Shown here one piece after another: positions 24,988 to 36,316 of a stretch of DNA of 64,000 nt. Every line of letters starts with the position of its first letter. Positions within the stretch are counted from its first letter, which is position 1. The notes beneath the pieces are model-generated. The model ran no database searches and was not told the DNA's origin. It saw only the letters and a list, made by a program, of their open reading frames with translations. Location of the stretch: positions 1,116,001-1,180,000 of the forward strand of contig CP087211.1 in assembly GCA_020912385.1 (NCBI GenBank), read 5' to 3'. Both the position numbers and the translations under genes were made by a program. Source of the stretch: Neofusicoccum parvum. Its lineage: Eukaryota > Ascomycota > Dothideomycetes > Botryosphaeriales > Botryosphaeriaceae.

Positions 24988-26457
24988 ATGCCTGCCTACG
25001 ATGACTCTGATTTCGGAGTTCAGGCTCCCACGAGCCCCTCCCAGCTCCGCAAGGATAGCAATGTCAACAACACCCTACCAATCCCCGGCGAGCACGAGGA
25101 CGATGGCCCCGTCGAGGTCCCTGCCACCAGGTCCGCCATCTCCGAGGCGCAGAAGTACATGCACACCCTGAGCGTCTCGCCCTCCATGAAGGAGAGGCGA
25201 GCCTCCCGCAACTCCTTCGGCACCTCCCTCCCCATCCCCAGGTCGAAGAGACAGTCTCGTCTGTCGTCCGTCCACTACCCCGAGGGCGAGCACCCGTCCC
25301 GCCCTGGCATGCCGCCGATCCAGCCGACCCGCGAGCTCCTGGCTTCCCACGTGCAGAGCATGTCCTCGGAGAAGGTCACGAAGGCCAAGAACATGGCCTT
25401 CGCCTTCGACATTGACGGTGTGCTCGTCCACGGCGACCGTCTGATCCCCGAGGGCAGGCGGGTGCTGCAGATCCTCAACGGTGACAACGAGCTCGGCATC
25501 AAGATCCCCCACATCTTCCTCACCAACGGCTCCGGCAAGCCCGAGCTCGCACGTTGCGAGCAGCTCTCCAAGATCCTCGAGAACCCCGTCTCGACCGAGC
25601 AGTTCATCCAGTCTCACACTCCCATGAGTGCGTTATCTGAGTACTACAACACCGTCCTGGTGGTTGGTGGTGAGGGCTACAAGTGCCGCGAGGTTGCCGA
25701 GCAGTACGGCTTCAAGGACATCGTCGTGCCCAATGACATCGTCGCTTGGGACCCCACGATCGCGCCCTACCGCGTCTTCACCGAGGAGGAACGTGCGTCG
25801 TCTCGCCCACGTGACTTCTCCAAGACCAACATCGAGGCGATCATGGTTTTCTCCGACTCCCGCGATTACGCCACCGACATGCAGATCATCATGGACGTTC
25901 TCCGCAGCGAGAACGGCCGCCTCGGCACCATGGCCAAGGACCCCGTCTCCCAGCGCGTCCCCATTTACTTCTCCCAGGGTGACCAGCTCTGCCCCACTGA
26001 GCACTGGACTCCCCGTATGTCCCAGGGTGCTTTCCGCATCGGCCTTGAGGCCATGTACAAGGCCCTGACCGGCGCCGATCTTGAGCGCGTTGTCTACGGC
26101 AAGCCTGAGCTGGCCACCTACAAGTATGCCGACGAGGTTATCGCCTCCTGGATGGACCAGATTCATGGCGAGGAGAGGCTGCCCGAGAACATCTACATGA
26201 TCGGCGACAACCCCGCGTCCGACATCATCGGTGGTAACATGTACGGCTGGAACACCTGCTTGGTCCGCACCGGTGTCTACCAGGGCGAGGGCAACGATGA
26301 TGAGAACCCTGCCTCCGTTGGCGTCTTCGTCAACGTTCTCGAGGCCGTCAAGACTGCCCTCAAGCGCGAGCTGGGTGACGACTTCAAGTTCGAGTTCAAC
26401 GAGAAGATCAACCCCGTCCTGCACAGCGGCCAGGCCGATGGCTCCGCCATTGAGTAA
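24988..26457 (+). CDS. HAD-superfamily phosphatase, CECR5/HDHD5 type (class IIA)
   Basis: An intronless frame of 489 aa. After a Ser-rich N-terminal extension of about 130 residues comes the HAD catalytic motif FAFDIDGVLVHGD, with the nucleophile Asp near residue 141. Motif II is the IFLTNGSGKP segment. VYGKPELATYKYAD supplies the Lys of motif III, and MIGDNPASDIIGGN near residue 405 is motif IV. The order and spacing fit the CECR5 subfamily (yeast YKR070W, human HDHD5), probably mitochondrial hydrolases of unknown substrate. The N-terminal extension looks disordered and phosphorylatable (PSMKERRASRNSFGTS) rather than a clear transit peptide. Codon use is strongly biased to C-ending codons. 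Together with the TATA/CCAAT promoter this suggests high expression. It is divergent to the aldo-keto reductase. Confidence 0.92.
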   Translation: MPAYDDSDFGVQAPTSPSQLRKDSNVNNTLPIPGEHEDDGPVEVPATRSAISEAQKYMHTLSVSPSMKERRASRNSFGTSLPIPRSKRQSRLSSVHYPEGEHPSRPGMPPIQPTRELLASHVQSMSSEKVTKAKNMAFAFDIDGVLVHGDRLIPEGRRVLQILNGDNELGIKIPHIFLTNGSGKPELARCEQLSKILENPVSTEQFIQSHTPMSALSEYYNTVLVVGGEGYKCREVAEQYGFKDIVVPNDIVAWDPTIAPYRVFTEEERASSRPRDFSKTNIEAIMVFSDSRDYATDMQIIMDVLRSENGRLGTMAKDPVSQRVPIYFSQGDQLCPTEHWTPRMSQGAFRIGLEAMYKALTGADLERVVYGKPELATYKYADEVIASWMDQIHGEERLPENIYMIGDNPASDIIGGNMYGWNTCLVRTGVYQGEGNDDENPASVGVFVNVLEAVKTALKRELGDDFKFEFNEKINPVLHSGQADGSAIE

Positions 26458-29400
26458 ATTGCCCCTTCACGCATCCGATACCCCAACCACCCGGGCCAGA
26501 CAGAGCCGGGTCTCAAAAAACATTTGACTATTGTCCTGCACGCAGCACAATTTGGAGCATATTTTCGGTTTCACGGTGGGAGTCCCAACCCGATAGAAGG
26601 ACTGGCGTTTTTCATGTTTCGTATTTTCGTTTCAGCAACTAGCATTGCAAGGCATTTAGAGTATACCAAGATAGATCAAGGGTTTTAGGGACGCTCATGG
26701 TCCCTCATGAATAATGACGGCCAACCCAAAAAACTGTTTACTACCTCACGACGCCGATCCCGCTGAAATTACGATGCACGTGAGAACTTGTTGTCAATGC
26801 TTCCCTCCCGCTCACCCCATCCTCCACGGCCACGACAGCACTCACGTCCCTATCTCCACATCCCGCATCGTCACCAACCCCGGATCTGCCAAAGTTGGTA
26901 AATCCCGCATCTCGTCCCTCGCGACACTCACACCGCCGCGTTACTCGCCGACCGCTTCTCGCCTGATTCCCTGCACATACAACACCCGCCGCACATCCTC
27001 GCCAGAAAAGTTACCCGAGGACCCTTGCAGATCAGCGCTGCCCAAGCTTTTTTTCACGGCGGCTACATCGCTACACTTTCCACCGCACGCGTTTCCCTGC
27101 TTTTCAGCCAAGACAAGACTTACGCACTTAACCTACGCCACCATCTTAGCCACCATGTGCGCTCTGCAGCTCACTTCTTGTTTTTTCCGGTGCTTAGCGT
27201 TGCATTGACATGCAGCCCGTCACCTGCCGATCCGGCCGCACGTTTCCGGAGAAACTCTCGGCGATATGTGTGGACAGACGTTGCTGTGACATTTGCCTCC
27301 GCCGGCCGGGATGATGGGCACAAACTCTCGCACTGGCCCGCGCATCACGGCGTTTTGCCGAGGGCGGGTGAAGGGGGGTGTGGCAGGAGCAGCGGTCGGC
27401 GGTGGGTGGCAGAAACGCGCCGGCCGTTCTCGTCATCGTCCTTCGCGTGGCACCCTCGTGGATGTTTCTCGGGGTGGCTGGCAGGACCCTGGCACGGGCA
27501 TGTGTGCATTGCGGCGGCGGCGGCGGCGGCGGCGGCCACGGCCACGGCGATACTCGTCTGTTTTGGCTTGGTTCGGCCGGGTCGGGCCTGCTTTTCTCCT
27601 TCGGCCGCCGGCTGGGAAGGTTTGGTGTTGGTGGGGGGCGGAGGGTTGGCCGCGGCGTTTCTTTCGCCGTGGTTGTTTGCGTTTGCGTCATTAATTGTTT
27701 TGGTTGTTTATCTGCCTGCGAAGTAGGTACGATTGCCGGAGAGAAGCGGGTGTGGTAGGTAGAGTTTGCCCTGTGCATGAGCTGATGACGGGAGTGCAAT
27801 TCCGGGCTGAGCGCGGCCGAGTCATGCCGGGGGACGGGTATCCACCTGTGCGGTTTTCAGGCCGCCGTGGGCTTGCGGCAGGCATTGGTGTTGGATATTG
27901 ATGAGGAGAGGGGCATTGTGGTGTTGAGGCTGGCCTGGGCCGTGGACTCTGGGCCAGTCACGTGGGCGGGCTGGCTGCCACCTGCCTTCCGTTCTTCTCC
28001 GCCACAGCTTCCGTCAACACCAACTTGGTGTCGAGGCTGCTGTCCGTCCCGTTTCCCACGTCCGTCTGTACGCGCGTTGCAGCAACTTTGTCGCTGCTGC
28101 GCCTCCGAATGTCCGCTCCAGCTGCATCTGGGACGCGGAAGGAATCTTGCAATGACGCCGCTCCTCAGGGCCGCCGCTCCTTCTCTGCCGAATTAGCTCT
28201 CGCTTCAACCAAACTACCTACGTGGCTTCGGCATAGATCTCGTCTTTCGATGGCCCGCTATGGCCAGCCTTTTATTGATAACTCTTACATGAATGCCATC
28301 CACCGTCAGCTCTCCGCGACTGCTTAGCGATTGCCTACTGCGCTGCTTCACCTGGCTCGGTAACCCTCTGCGAACGCAGACTTTTAACACCTTACTCTCT
28401 AAGGCCTTGCACCAGATACACACTCAAAGATCGTCCTGCTGATGCTTCTGAAGCTTTTGCTTTGGAGATCCCAGATATCTCCAGTTGAGCGGCTTGACAG
28501 TCAGGTTTCGACCGGCCCAGATGCACCACGCCAGAGCGTTCCTCGAGCGACGATGTTCCTCATCTTGACTTTTGCCAGCGTTTCAGCACAGAAGACCGCG
28601 AGACCTTAGAAATCCATCGTACCCACTTACCGTATTAGACGCTGAGTGAGCGTGTGCACATCGTGGAAAGGGCGCGAGATCCCAAATCTTGCGAGCTGAA
28701 CGCTCAAGAACGGTGAGACTGAGAAGCTGTTGTGGGCAATACTGACCTGGCATCCTCCTAAGTGGACTAGCTTGAGCGAAGTCGTCAAACCAGGGTGGAT
28801 GGAGAGGTGTGCTGATAGCCGACTGTTTGCCTTGCAAACGCCTCCTCCTTGCAGCGCACTTGCCATCCTGCTGCGCCGCCTGCGGACTGAATGGGGTCCC
28901 ACATCTTTAACGAATGGTTGGGTACCTTCCCCAAAATCTGCCTTGGCCTCGCGTTCCGAGGCAGATTTCGCGTCGCTACGCGCCGGGCCCCGGGCGGTTC
29001 AGCAACCGGGCTTAGCCAGTCTGCATTTCAGCCATTACGTGCTGGGTCATTGATCTTGACGTGTCAATAAGAATGATTGCTGCCTCGTGTTCATCCACCC
29101 GCCTCTGCGGCACGGCAAGCTGCGGCGCTGGCCGATCCCTTCGTGGCGGTGTCCAAATGATGATCCCCTGCATCCGATGCCTTGTGTTACTTCGGGCCCA
29201 GGCCGACGATGAGCAGCCACTCAGGGTGGGCTTATCAGAAGAAGTTTCCCTTAACTCAAATGCAAGCGCAGGAGAGTCTTTGGCATGATTCACGTTATTC
29301 CTCCATAATTGACGCGACTTTGTTTTCATTCATCAAGTTTCGTTGTACCAAGATCTGGTGGGAGGGTTCTGCAGTATTCCGCCGCTTTGCACCAACGGCG

Positions 29401-29662
29401 TTTGTCGTTGCCTTGGGCCCACCGCTTTGTTTCCATGGCGCAGCGTTGCCGTCCAGCTGCAATGGAAAATCACGGTCTCACCTTTCTGTTGATCCCAGCC
29501 TTCTTTGACCGCGTGCGGCGTGGTTCAGGCTAGGCACCCGCGTGTATGACCATAAAACTCACAATATCCATCTCAAGCCCGTAGATCAGTCTGAATACCA
29601 GCCCGACTATCTTCAGCACTTACCTCGAAGATCACATCCATATCTCTCTGACAGCTTCGACC
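26458..29662. other. Gene-free interval (about 3.2 kb)
   Basis: I find no frame here with protein-family character. A (GCG)n run at about 27510-27536 produces poly-Ala, poly-Arg or poly-Gly shadows in all frames. An imperfect 13-bp stem (28934-28946 with 28956-28968) lies near the right end. The interval presumably includes the 3' UTR of the HAD gene and the promoter of the large ATPase gene. Confidence 0.55.
27510..27536. repeat. (GCG)n trinucleotide microsatellite, about 8-9 units
   Basis: An uninterrupted GCG/CGG run lies within the gene-free interval. It explains the homopolymeric amino-acid runs in nearby spurious frames. Confidence 0.88.
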
Positions 29663-32600
29663 ATGGCTACGTCTATCGAACATGCACGGGAGCACATATC
29701 CCGCATCCGTCGTTCGCGAGGCTTGGACGTTGACAGCGGGGAGAACATGAACGCGGAGGACCTCCATGCAGCTCTTGAGATGTATTGTCCCCGAATGATA
29801 TCTTGGGGCTTCGACCATCGCTAATCAGTGTATCAGGCTCTCTGAGCAGTTGTACCAGAAGCCCACCCGCTTCATCATGGAACTCATACAGAACGCGGAC
29901 GACAACCACTATGAAAGCCAGACCCCAGAACTCTCGCTTACCCTCTCAGGGCGTCATCTCCACATTGCCTGTAACGAAACTGGCTTCACTGAGGGTAACA
30001 TCAATGCAATTTCCAGGATTCACAAGAGCACCAAAACAAACGACAAGAGCGGCGAAGGCTATGTCGGAGAAAAGGGCATTGGCTTCAAGTCTGTCTTCAA
30101 GGTGGCCGATGTGGTCTGGATCTCGTCAGGATACTACAGCTTCAAGTTCGACAAACGCGCAACTCTTGGCATGGTCACCCCAATCTGGGATGCTTTTCCA
30201 GTAAATACACGTCCTGGCTATACTGAATTCTACCTCCAGCTTTCAGAGGATACCGACGTCGAGGGCATCAAGAAAGAACTTCTTTCTCTCCAACCCAGCC
30301 TTTTACTTTTTCTCCGCAGGCTTCACAAAATCAACATTGATGCCCCCGGTCACCCTCGCATATCCCTTTCCTGTGCCCAAACATCTGCTGAGCGTGTCTT
30401 GAGCTGCAATGGGAAGTCCACGGAATACGTAGTTCACCAGCATCTCTTGAGCAATATGCCAAGGGAAGAGCGTAGGCCCGGAATCGCGAGCACACGGATT
30501 CTGTTGGCTTTCCCCATGAACGAAGATCATGAGCCAATTGTCACTGATCAGGACGTCTTCGCCTTTCTACCGATCCGCTCATATGGTTTCAAGGTGGGTG
30601 ATCACACTGATAGCCCCGCCCCCACCATAAATCACTCCCTTCCTCTCATATTCATAGGGGATTTATTTGATAGTCAACGCTCTACAGTCTTACTTATCTC
30701 GTCGATTAAGTTATGCTTACACGCCATGGTAACAGTTTTTGATTCAAGCGGACTTCCTCCTCGTGGCAAGCAGAGAGGATATTGATCAATCCAAGCAATG
30801 GAACACGGCTATCTTGGAAGGCATAGTCGACGCATTTATGCAGGTTGTTAGCCCACCCGTCCACCCGTATCTGGAGTATCAATGGCCACGTTACCTGCCG
30901 CGGAGTATTCACCATCATACTTTCCTGAAACCTCTTGAGGCTCGCATCCTACAGAAGGTTCGTCAGAGCAGCGTTCTATTTTCCAGCGGAGGCACCCTCG
31001 AAGCACCTGATAGGCTCCGGCGTATCCCCTCAGATTTCCTGTATAGGAATGCTGAGCCAATGTTCTCATACGACCACGCGCCTTACAAGCCACTCTCATT
31101 CCGCTACCCTATCGATTGCCTTGATAGTCTATGGAATATTGGTGTTTGCTCAGAGACTTCCGACGAATTCGTCGGCAGGCTTAGACAATTCGTCCAATTC
31201 AGGACTTCAGACTTCCGGCACATGGAAGAAGAATGGCACTCACGGCTTGCTGAAATCCTTTGCTCTCAAGACCGAAGCATGCTCCGCTCGTCACTTGGAA
31301 CAGAGAAGGTCATACCCCTCGCCAGTGGAGACTGGGTTAGCTCACAAGGCAAGACAATCTTCTTTGGAACGAATCAGTCAAATGTCACAATTCCAGGAGG
31401 TCTGGATATCCTCACCGTTGATCCACACGCAGCCAGCAACGGCTTACGGAGAAGTTTGTTCGCCGCGCTCGGTGTACAGGAGTGCGGCACCGCTCAGATC
31501 TGCCGTGCCATTCTGGAGAAACACAGAAGAATGAATTCTTGGCATTCGACACTCAGTGATGGAGAAATCGGAACGATGGTCGAGCAGCTCAAGTTCCTTT
31601 TTACTGAGGGACGTGAACATTTCAACGAAGACAGCGTGTGGTTCGTCACGGGCTACGGCCGGATCAGTCGCGGAGGCCAGCTCTATCTGAACGACCCCAA
31701 TACCTGCCGGTTGATGGACTACTTTGGAGCATCCTCGAATACAGTCCGTTTTCTTCATCCGGCCTATACTGAGAGACTGCAAAGTTCAGAGAAGGACAGA
31801 TTCTTTCACTGGCTGCGAGACACCTTCAAAATATCCTCGATACCACGGCTTTGCCTGTCATTAATGAGCGCAGAAATGACAGGAGAGTTCAGGACGATCA
31901 TTCAGTCGTGCTCTTCGCGACAGGTCTTAACCCTCATCAGAGATCAGTGGTCCACATATTCAAGGTTCCTGACGTCTCTTAATCCATCCGTGCTCGAGGC
32001 TGTCCGTTCCATGGAGGTGGAATGCCAGGACGGACAAATGCGCCCGCTTCATCGAACGTATCTCCCACTGAGATCTCTTACTTCCAAAGTCCCGGTGCCA
32101 CAAGCCGTTCCGTTTTTAGATGTTACGGACCCAGTAAAGTGGGAGGCATTTGACGTGCTCGGTGTGAAGATGACCGATGACCTGGAATTCTACCTCGACT
32201 GCTTGGAGGGACTGCGAAACAAATGTTTGGAACGGCTTCCTCTCAATACTCTCCGGACACTCTACTTGAACATCCAATGTCAAGCTTCCGATAACTTTTC
32301 GCTCGTCAAGTAAGTGTCGCGCATTCAGTAGCACGCGCGTGTCATGCTAACGCGGGGATAGGTCAAGATTCAAGAATGAAGCCTTGGTCTACCTGCCACC
32401 CACGGACCAGACACAAAACGGATCCTGGCACAATTCAACTGACTGTATCTGGAGAGCTCCGAAGTGTCTCGGAAACTCCCGCTCACTCCAATCTTTTTAT
32501 CGAGACCATGAGAAGCTCTTCCGTGACATTCTTGGAATCCGCAATGCAGATATCCAGGATGTCGTACAAAAGCTCCGCTCCACCCAGATGAAGGCCGAAG

Positions 32601-34286
32601 ATCTTGAATATCTAAAGCCCCTACTCCTCCAGCTTAATGTTTACATCAAGCGCGGGCAAACGAAGTCTGACATCAAGAGCTTGAGGGACGCAGTCATCTT
32701 CCCAACACGTTGCGGTGGGGATGAATCTGTAACATTAACTTCCGCAGCAGACCAGAGCTGGTTCATTGCCGATTGGTCTTCTTTCAGAACAAGCTTTGAA
32801 GGCCAGATCAGTCTTCTCGATTTCCCTCCAGAGCAATGTCTCGGCCTCTACCCGCTCTTCGAAGCCTTGGGTATGCAGCAAAAATTGCTCTCCGTGTCCA
32901 TCAAGCGAAAGCTGCACTTGAAAGGAGACAACATCCCAAGTGAGCGCTTCGCACAGATTTTGCGCGCAAAAGCGGTCCATCTACTCCGGTATGGCTCTAT
33001 GATGCTTGGATAAGCCTGTTGCTAACACTTTCTCCACAGCCTCACGCCAGTTTCTGAGCACACAAGAGTCATAAAGCAACTCAACCACATGGAAGCTTAT
33101 GAGGTCACTGCAGTTGACGTGGAACGCTATGTCGAAATCCAGGGGCTATCTGCTGACAACAAAACAATATACGGGAAGTCAACACCCGGGGATGTCGTCC
33201 TCGACACAGCCAAGGATACAGCAGACGAAAATATCCCACAAATCTACATCGCTGTCGGTTGTCTGAAGCCTGAGAACTTTCCTCCATTTCAGCTTTCTAC
33301 GGAACTCTGCAGGCTGTTTCACATCGAGGACAAGCATGTACGGCTTGTTGATTACATCCTACGCATTGGAGACTCAACCATGATTGAAGAACTGCTTGAC
33401 GCGGAGAGAATCAAAATTCCGAAAGAATTCGAAAACCATGCTGTTGAAGATGACGAAGAGAGCGAGCATGGTGGAACTGTCTTCAATGGAGATTACAACC
33501 CCGGAACTGAGATCATGCCAGCGAGCAATGGGCTACCAGGAAGCGGATCTGCGCCCAGTAGCATGGCTATATCCCTTCTCTCAGCGCTTCCTTTGTCGCA
33601 ACAGTCTCGATCTCAGCTTAGCAATTCAACACACTCAGCACCCGCAGGTGCTGAGGCTCGGAGTCCTGCGCAACTCCAGCAAGACGAGGACGTAGCTTTC
33701 GAAGGGGAGAAGTTTGTAAGTATTGTTGGATCCGTCTAATACTTTGGCTTTGGCTAATTTGATCAGGTCTACGAACTGCTGTGCGCTCACGATGAGAACT
33801 TTGGCTCCTCAATCTGGACAAGTCACCTGTGCGAGAGAGCCGGTCACCCACAATTCGAGTTGAACGAAGCCGAATACGCCGACTTCACGGTCCCGGACTT
33901 CGGCAACAGCCTGTCCTCACTTGTCTTCAAGCAAGAAGTTCCTGCCTTTCCCACGTCTGGTGCTGTTACATACCACATTGAAGTGAAAAGCACAACTGGA
34001 TCCCGCACATCAAGGTTCTTCATGAGTCATCGCCAACTTCAAAAGGTATTTCCCCCTAATCGCCTTCTCTGATGAAGTATGAAACTAAAATAATTAGGCT
34101 CGGCAATACAGCTTCTCAACGAATGGCCCGCTTCCAAATCATGTCTATGTCATCGCAAGAGTGTACGGTGTTAAGACCGAACACCCACAAGTCCACTTTT
34201 ATGTCGATCCGTGGAGGCTCTACGCACAGGGAGATTTAGAACTCAAACCGCCACAGGGATCGTACGTCGTGACTGCGAAGATTTAG
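29663..34286 (+). CDS. GHKL (Hsp90-like) ATPase, sacsin/NO VEIN type, with C-terminal DUF3883 nuclease-like domain
   Basis: Seven exons: 29663-29781, 29837-30593, 30736-32309, 32362-32988, 33040-33715, 33767-34045 and 34098-34286. They encode 1406 aa. The N-terminal GHKL ATPase shows the N-box FIMELIQNADDNHY near residue 55 and the glycine-rich lid YVGEKGIGFKSVFK near 113, as in sacsin and plant NO VEIN. A long middle region (about 250-1150) has no motif I recognise. A Ser/Gln-rich linker precedes the C-terminal domain (about 1245-1395). That domain carries YADFTVPDF and YHIEVKSTTG, the D...ExK pattern of DUF3883, whose fold is thought to be PD-(D/E)XK nuclease-like. The architecture matches NO VEIN-type proteins. 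Their biochemical role in fungi is not established, so I give no pathway. The orphan and NADAR genes follow on the same strand. Confidence 0.88.
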
Positions 34287-34470
34287 GAAGATGCATGGGG
34301 TATTTCTTTTTTTGGTTGAGTTGCCCAACATGGAGGTTTTGTTCCCCGCAATACTACGTAATAATCCCACCGACCCGCAAACGTTGAATTGCTCCACTTC
34401 TTAACGGACGGGCTTAATCCAGGGCTGGTAGCGTCCACGTCATTCCGTAACTTCCCGGAGTAGATAGGAA

Positions 34471-34478
34471 CTATAAAT
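34471..34478 (+). promoter_or_regulatory. TATA box upstream of the 384-aa gene
   Basis: CTATAAAT lies 87 bases before the ATG of the following plus-strand gene, and an AT-rich leader lies between. It is a consensus match only, but it supports the plus-strand model over the long antisense frame. Confidence 0.45.
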
Positions 34479-34557
34479 CTCCAACGTCTCCTAATCCTAA
34501 TCTCTCATTCACCCAAATCGAGAGGTAGCCATACCTGATCAATGAGCAACAGACAAA

Positions 34558-35712
34558 ATGGAGGATAATTCGCAATGGGTGGCAGCATTCTTAGCTACTA
34601 CACGGAAAAAAGGTATGAAATTCGGAAATAACCCCCCAATCACACAACTGCCTGACACACTCGGGACAGTGGATGAGCAAAATGCTTCCAAAAAGTGCTC
34701 TGCGCGCCAGCCAAGTCGATCGGAGTTATCAACAACCGACGAACCTGACCATCCTTTGGAACACTACAGTATTCACCTCTACTACGATGACGATGATGAA
34801 AGCTCGCAGAGATGGCCAGATTTTTCACAGGAGACCCACGCGGAGCTCATCACTCGCTCAATATATCCCGGAAAGCCTCCCCTTTTACAAGCCACTTTGG
34901 CGCGCCGTTTTGCAACGGCAATGGAAGCTTGGTGGAAAACTCAGTACGACACTTCTTCTGCGTCAGTAACAACTAAGAACCTCGGAGCTCGCCCGGAAAA
35001 CACCCCCGACGCGGATGAACATATAGAGACCACTTTCAACCTGGCTGAAAGAACGCGCACGCTCACTGCTTCCAGTATACAGGACCACCATTGCAAGTTA
35101 GTACCAACTCCTTTAAGGGGCCGACGTACCAGTAATAAGTGGCGCGGAGACGCGCCCAAGCCGCGCAAAGGAGATGTGAGCGAGTACCTCGACGACGTGG
35201 AAGATGTGTCCTTTTTTGGTTTCGAAGAGGACAATTCCTCGGAGATCGAATCAGATTCACCACTCAGCGCCAGTACACCCAGTCCCATCTCTCCCAGGGA
35301 GCCGGAACCCGTGGCCCGGACCGGGGAGAGCAGTTCCACAGCCACGCCACCCACCCCATTCCCTTTGCGCGAGTTTCGCGTCATGGACGAGTACCTCGTT
35401 CCGCATGTCAAGTCGATGATGCGGGTTCGCGCTCGAAACGGGCAGCCGGTCCCGGAGATACGGAAGTGCAAGGTAGTGTCAGCGGCCGAGGCGTTTGATA
35501 AAGCCGGGACGATCAAGATGCCGGAGACTTTGCGCGTGATCCGGTTGCCACTCAATGATTCGGAGGTTTTCGATCGTCTGTACTGGCGAAATGTGGGCAA
35601 GGTGTACTTTGTCAGGTGTGCCTGGGATGATGAGATTGTGGAGGTGGAGGTCCCTAAGAAGCCGTGGAGTGAATGGTGGTCTCCCGGCTTGGATTTCCGT
35701 ACTACGACTTGA
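34558..35712 (+). CDS. Uncharacterised 384-aa protein
   Basis: A single-exon frame opens at an ATG in good context (acaaaatgg) and ends at a TGA. I recognise no family. Residues 1-270 are mostly polar and low-complexity, with acidic patches such as YYDDDDESS and FFGFEEDNSSEIESDS. The last 115 residues look folded. They include a predicted strand-rich segment (VYFVRCAWDDEIVEVEVPKKPW) and a basic helix near VKSMMRVRARNGQPVPEI. No signal peptide or membrane segment is visible. It sits 271 bp downstream of the GHKL ATPase on the same strand, with a TATA box of its own. A 367-aa frame on the opposite strand (34941-36044) overlaps it. I judge this one the real gene because of its promoter and more protein-like composition. 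Confidence 0.6.
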   Translation: MEDNSQWVAAFLATTRKKGMKFGNNPPITQLPDTLGTVDEQNASKKCSARQPSRSELSTTDEPDHPLEHYSIHLYYDDDDESSQRWPDFSQETHAELITRSIYPGKPPLLQATLARRFATAMEAWWKTQYDTSSASVTTKNLGARPENTPDADEHIETTFNLAERTRTLTASSIQDHHCKLVPTPLRGRRTSNKWRGDAPKPRKGDVSEYLDDVEDVSFFGFEEDNSSEIESDSPLSASTPSPISPREPEPVARTGESSSTATPPTPFPLREFRVMDEYLVPHVKSMMRVRARNGQPVPEIRKCKVVSAAEAFDKAGTIKMPETLRVIRLPLNDSEVFDRLYWRNVGKVYFVRCAWDDEIVEVEVPKKPWSEWWSPGLDFRTTT

Positions 35713-36316
35713 TTTCTTTCCTTTCTTCTTTTGCTTCCCCCTTTTATTTTTGTTGGTGAAAATACGAACGCACGCCGGCCAAGGGCTGCTTCACGGCGGT
35801 TATTCTGGCACAGTCCTTCTGCATTTGTTACGTGTCTGGGATGCTCGAGTCCCAGCCCAATAAACAAACATTTTGATTTCGTAGCTGTGCAAACTATCTT
35901 AGCTGATTCTGTCTTCAAATACTGCCTAAACTCAACAGATGTCATGCTTCCAAATTCTGTGTTATGAAAATTCGATGGAAATGGCCTTGTGGAGGATGGC
36001 TTCGACGATAATGACGTCAGCGGAATACTCACTGATGACTCCACACCCGTACGCTATTTAGGCATCAATCACCGCACGGCTCGGATGCCCTACCCGCGGT
36101 ATCCGCATGAGTATCACCGTGTTGCAATTTCAGTAGTTATAACCGCATCATATCCCGGTCCTTCCTGTCGTACTTTCTACTTACGGTCGTCAGCAAAGTA
36201 CCTCTCCAGCTTGCCAGAACCCAACATCGTCTTGTGGCACGACACATTCATCTTCAACATCACATCTTTTCCACATCCATACTACCAGAACATCTAACGG
36301 CACCCTATCCCGCAGG
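35713..36316. other. Intergenic between the orphan gene and the NADAR gene
   Basis: About 600 bp of AT-richer sequence. I see no gene in it. It presumably holds the 3' end of the orphan transcript and the promoter of the NADAR gene. Confidence 0.55.

Noticed and set aside
34941..36044. 367-aa minus-strand frame
   Set aside because: Ser/Arg/Thr-rich shadow of the 384-aa plus-strand gene, which has its own TATA box; kept only as a finding to check.
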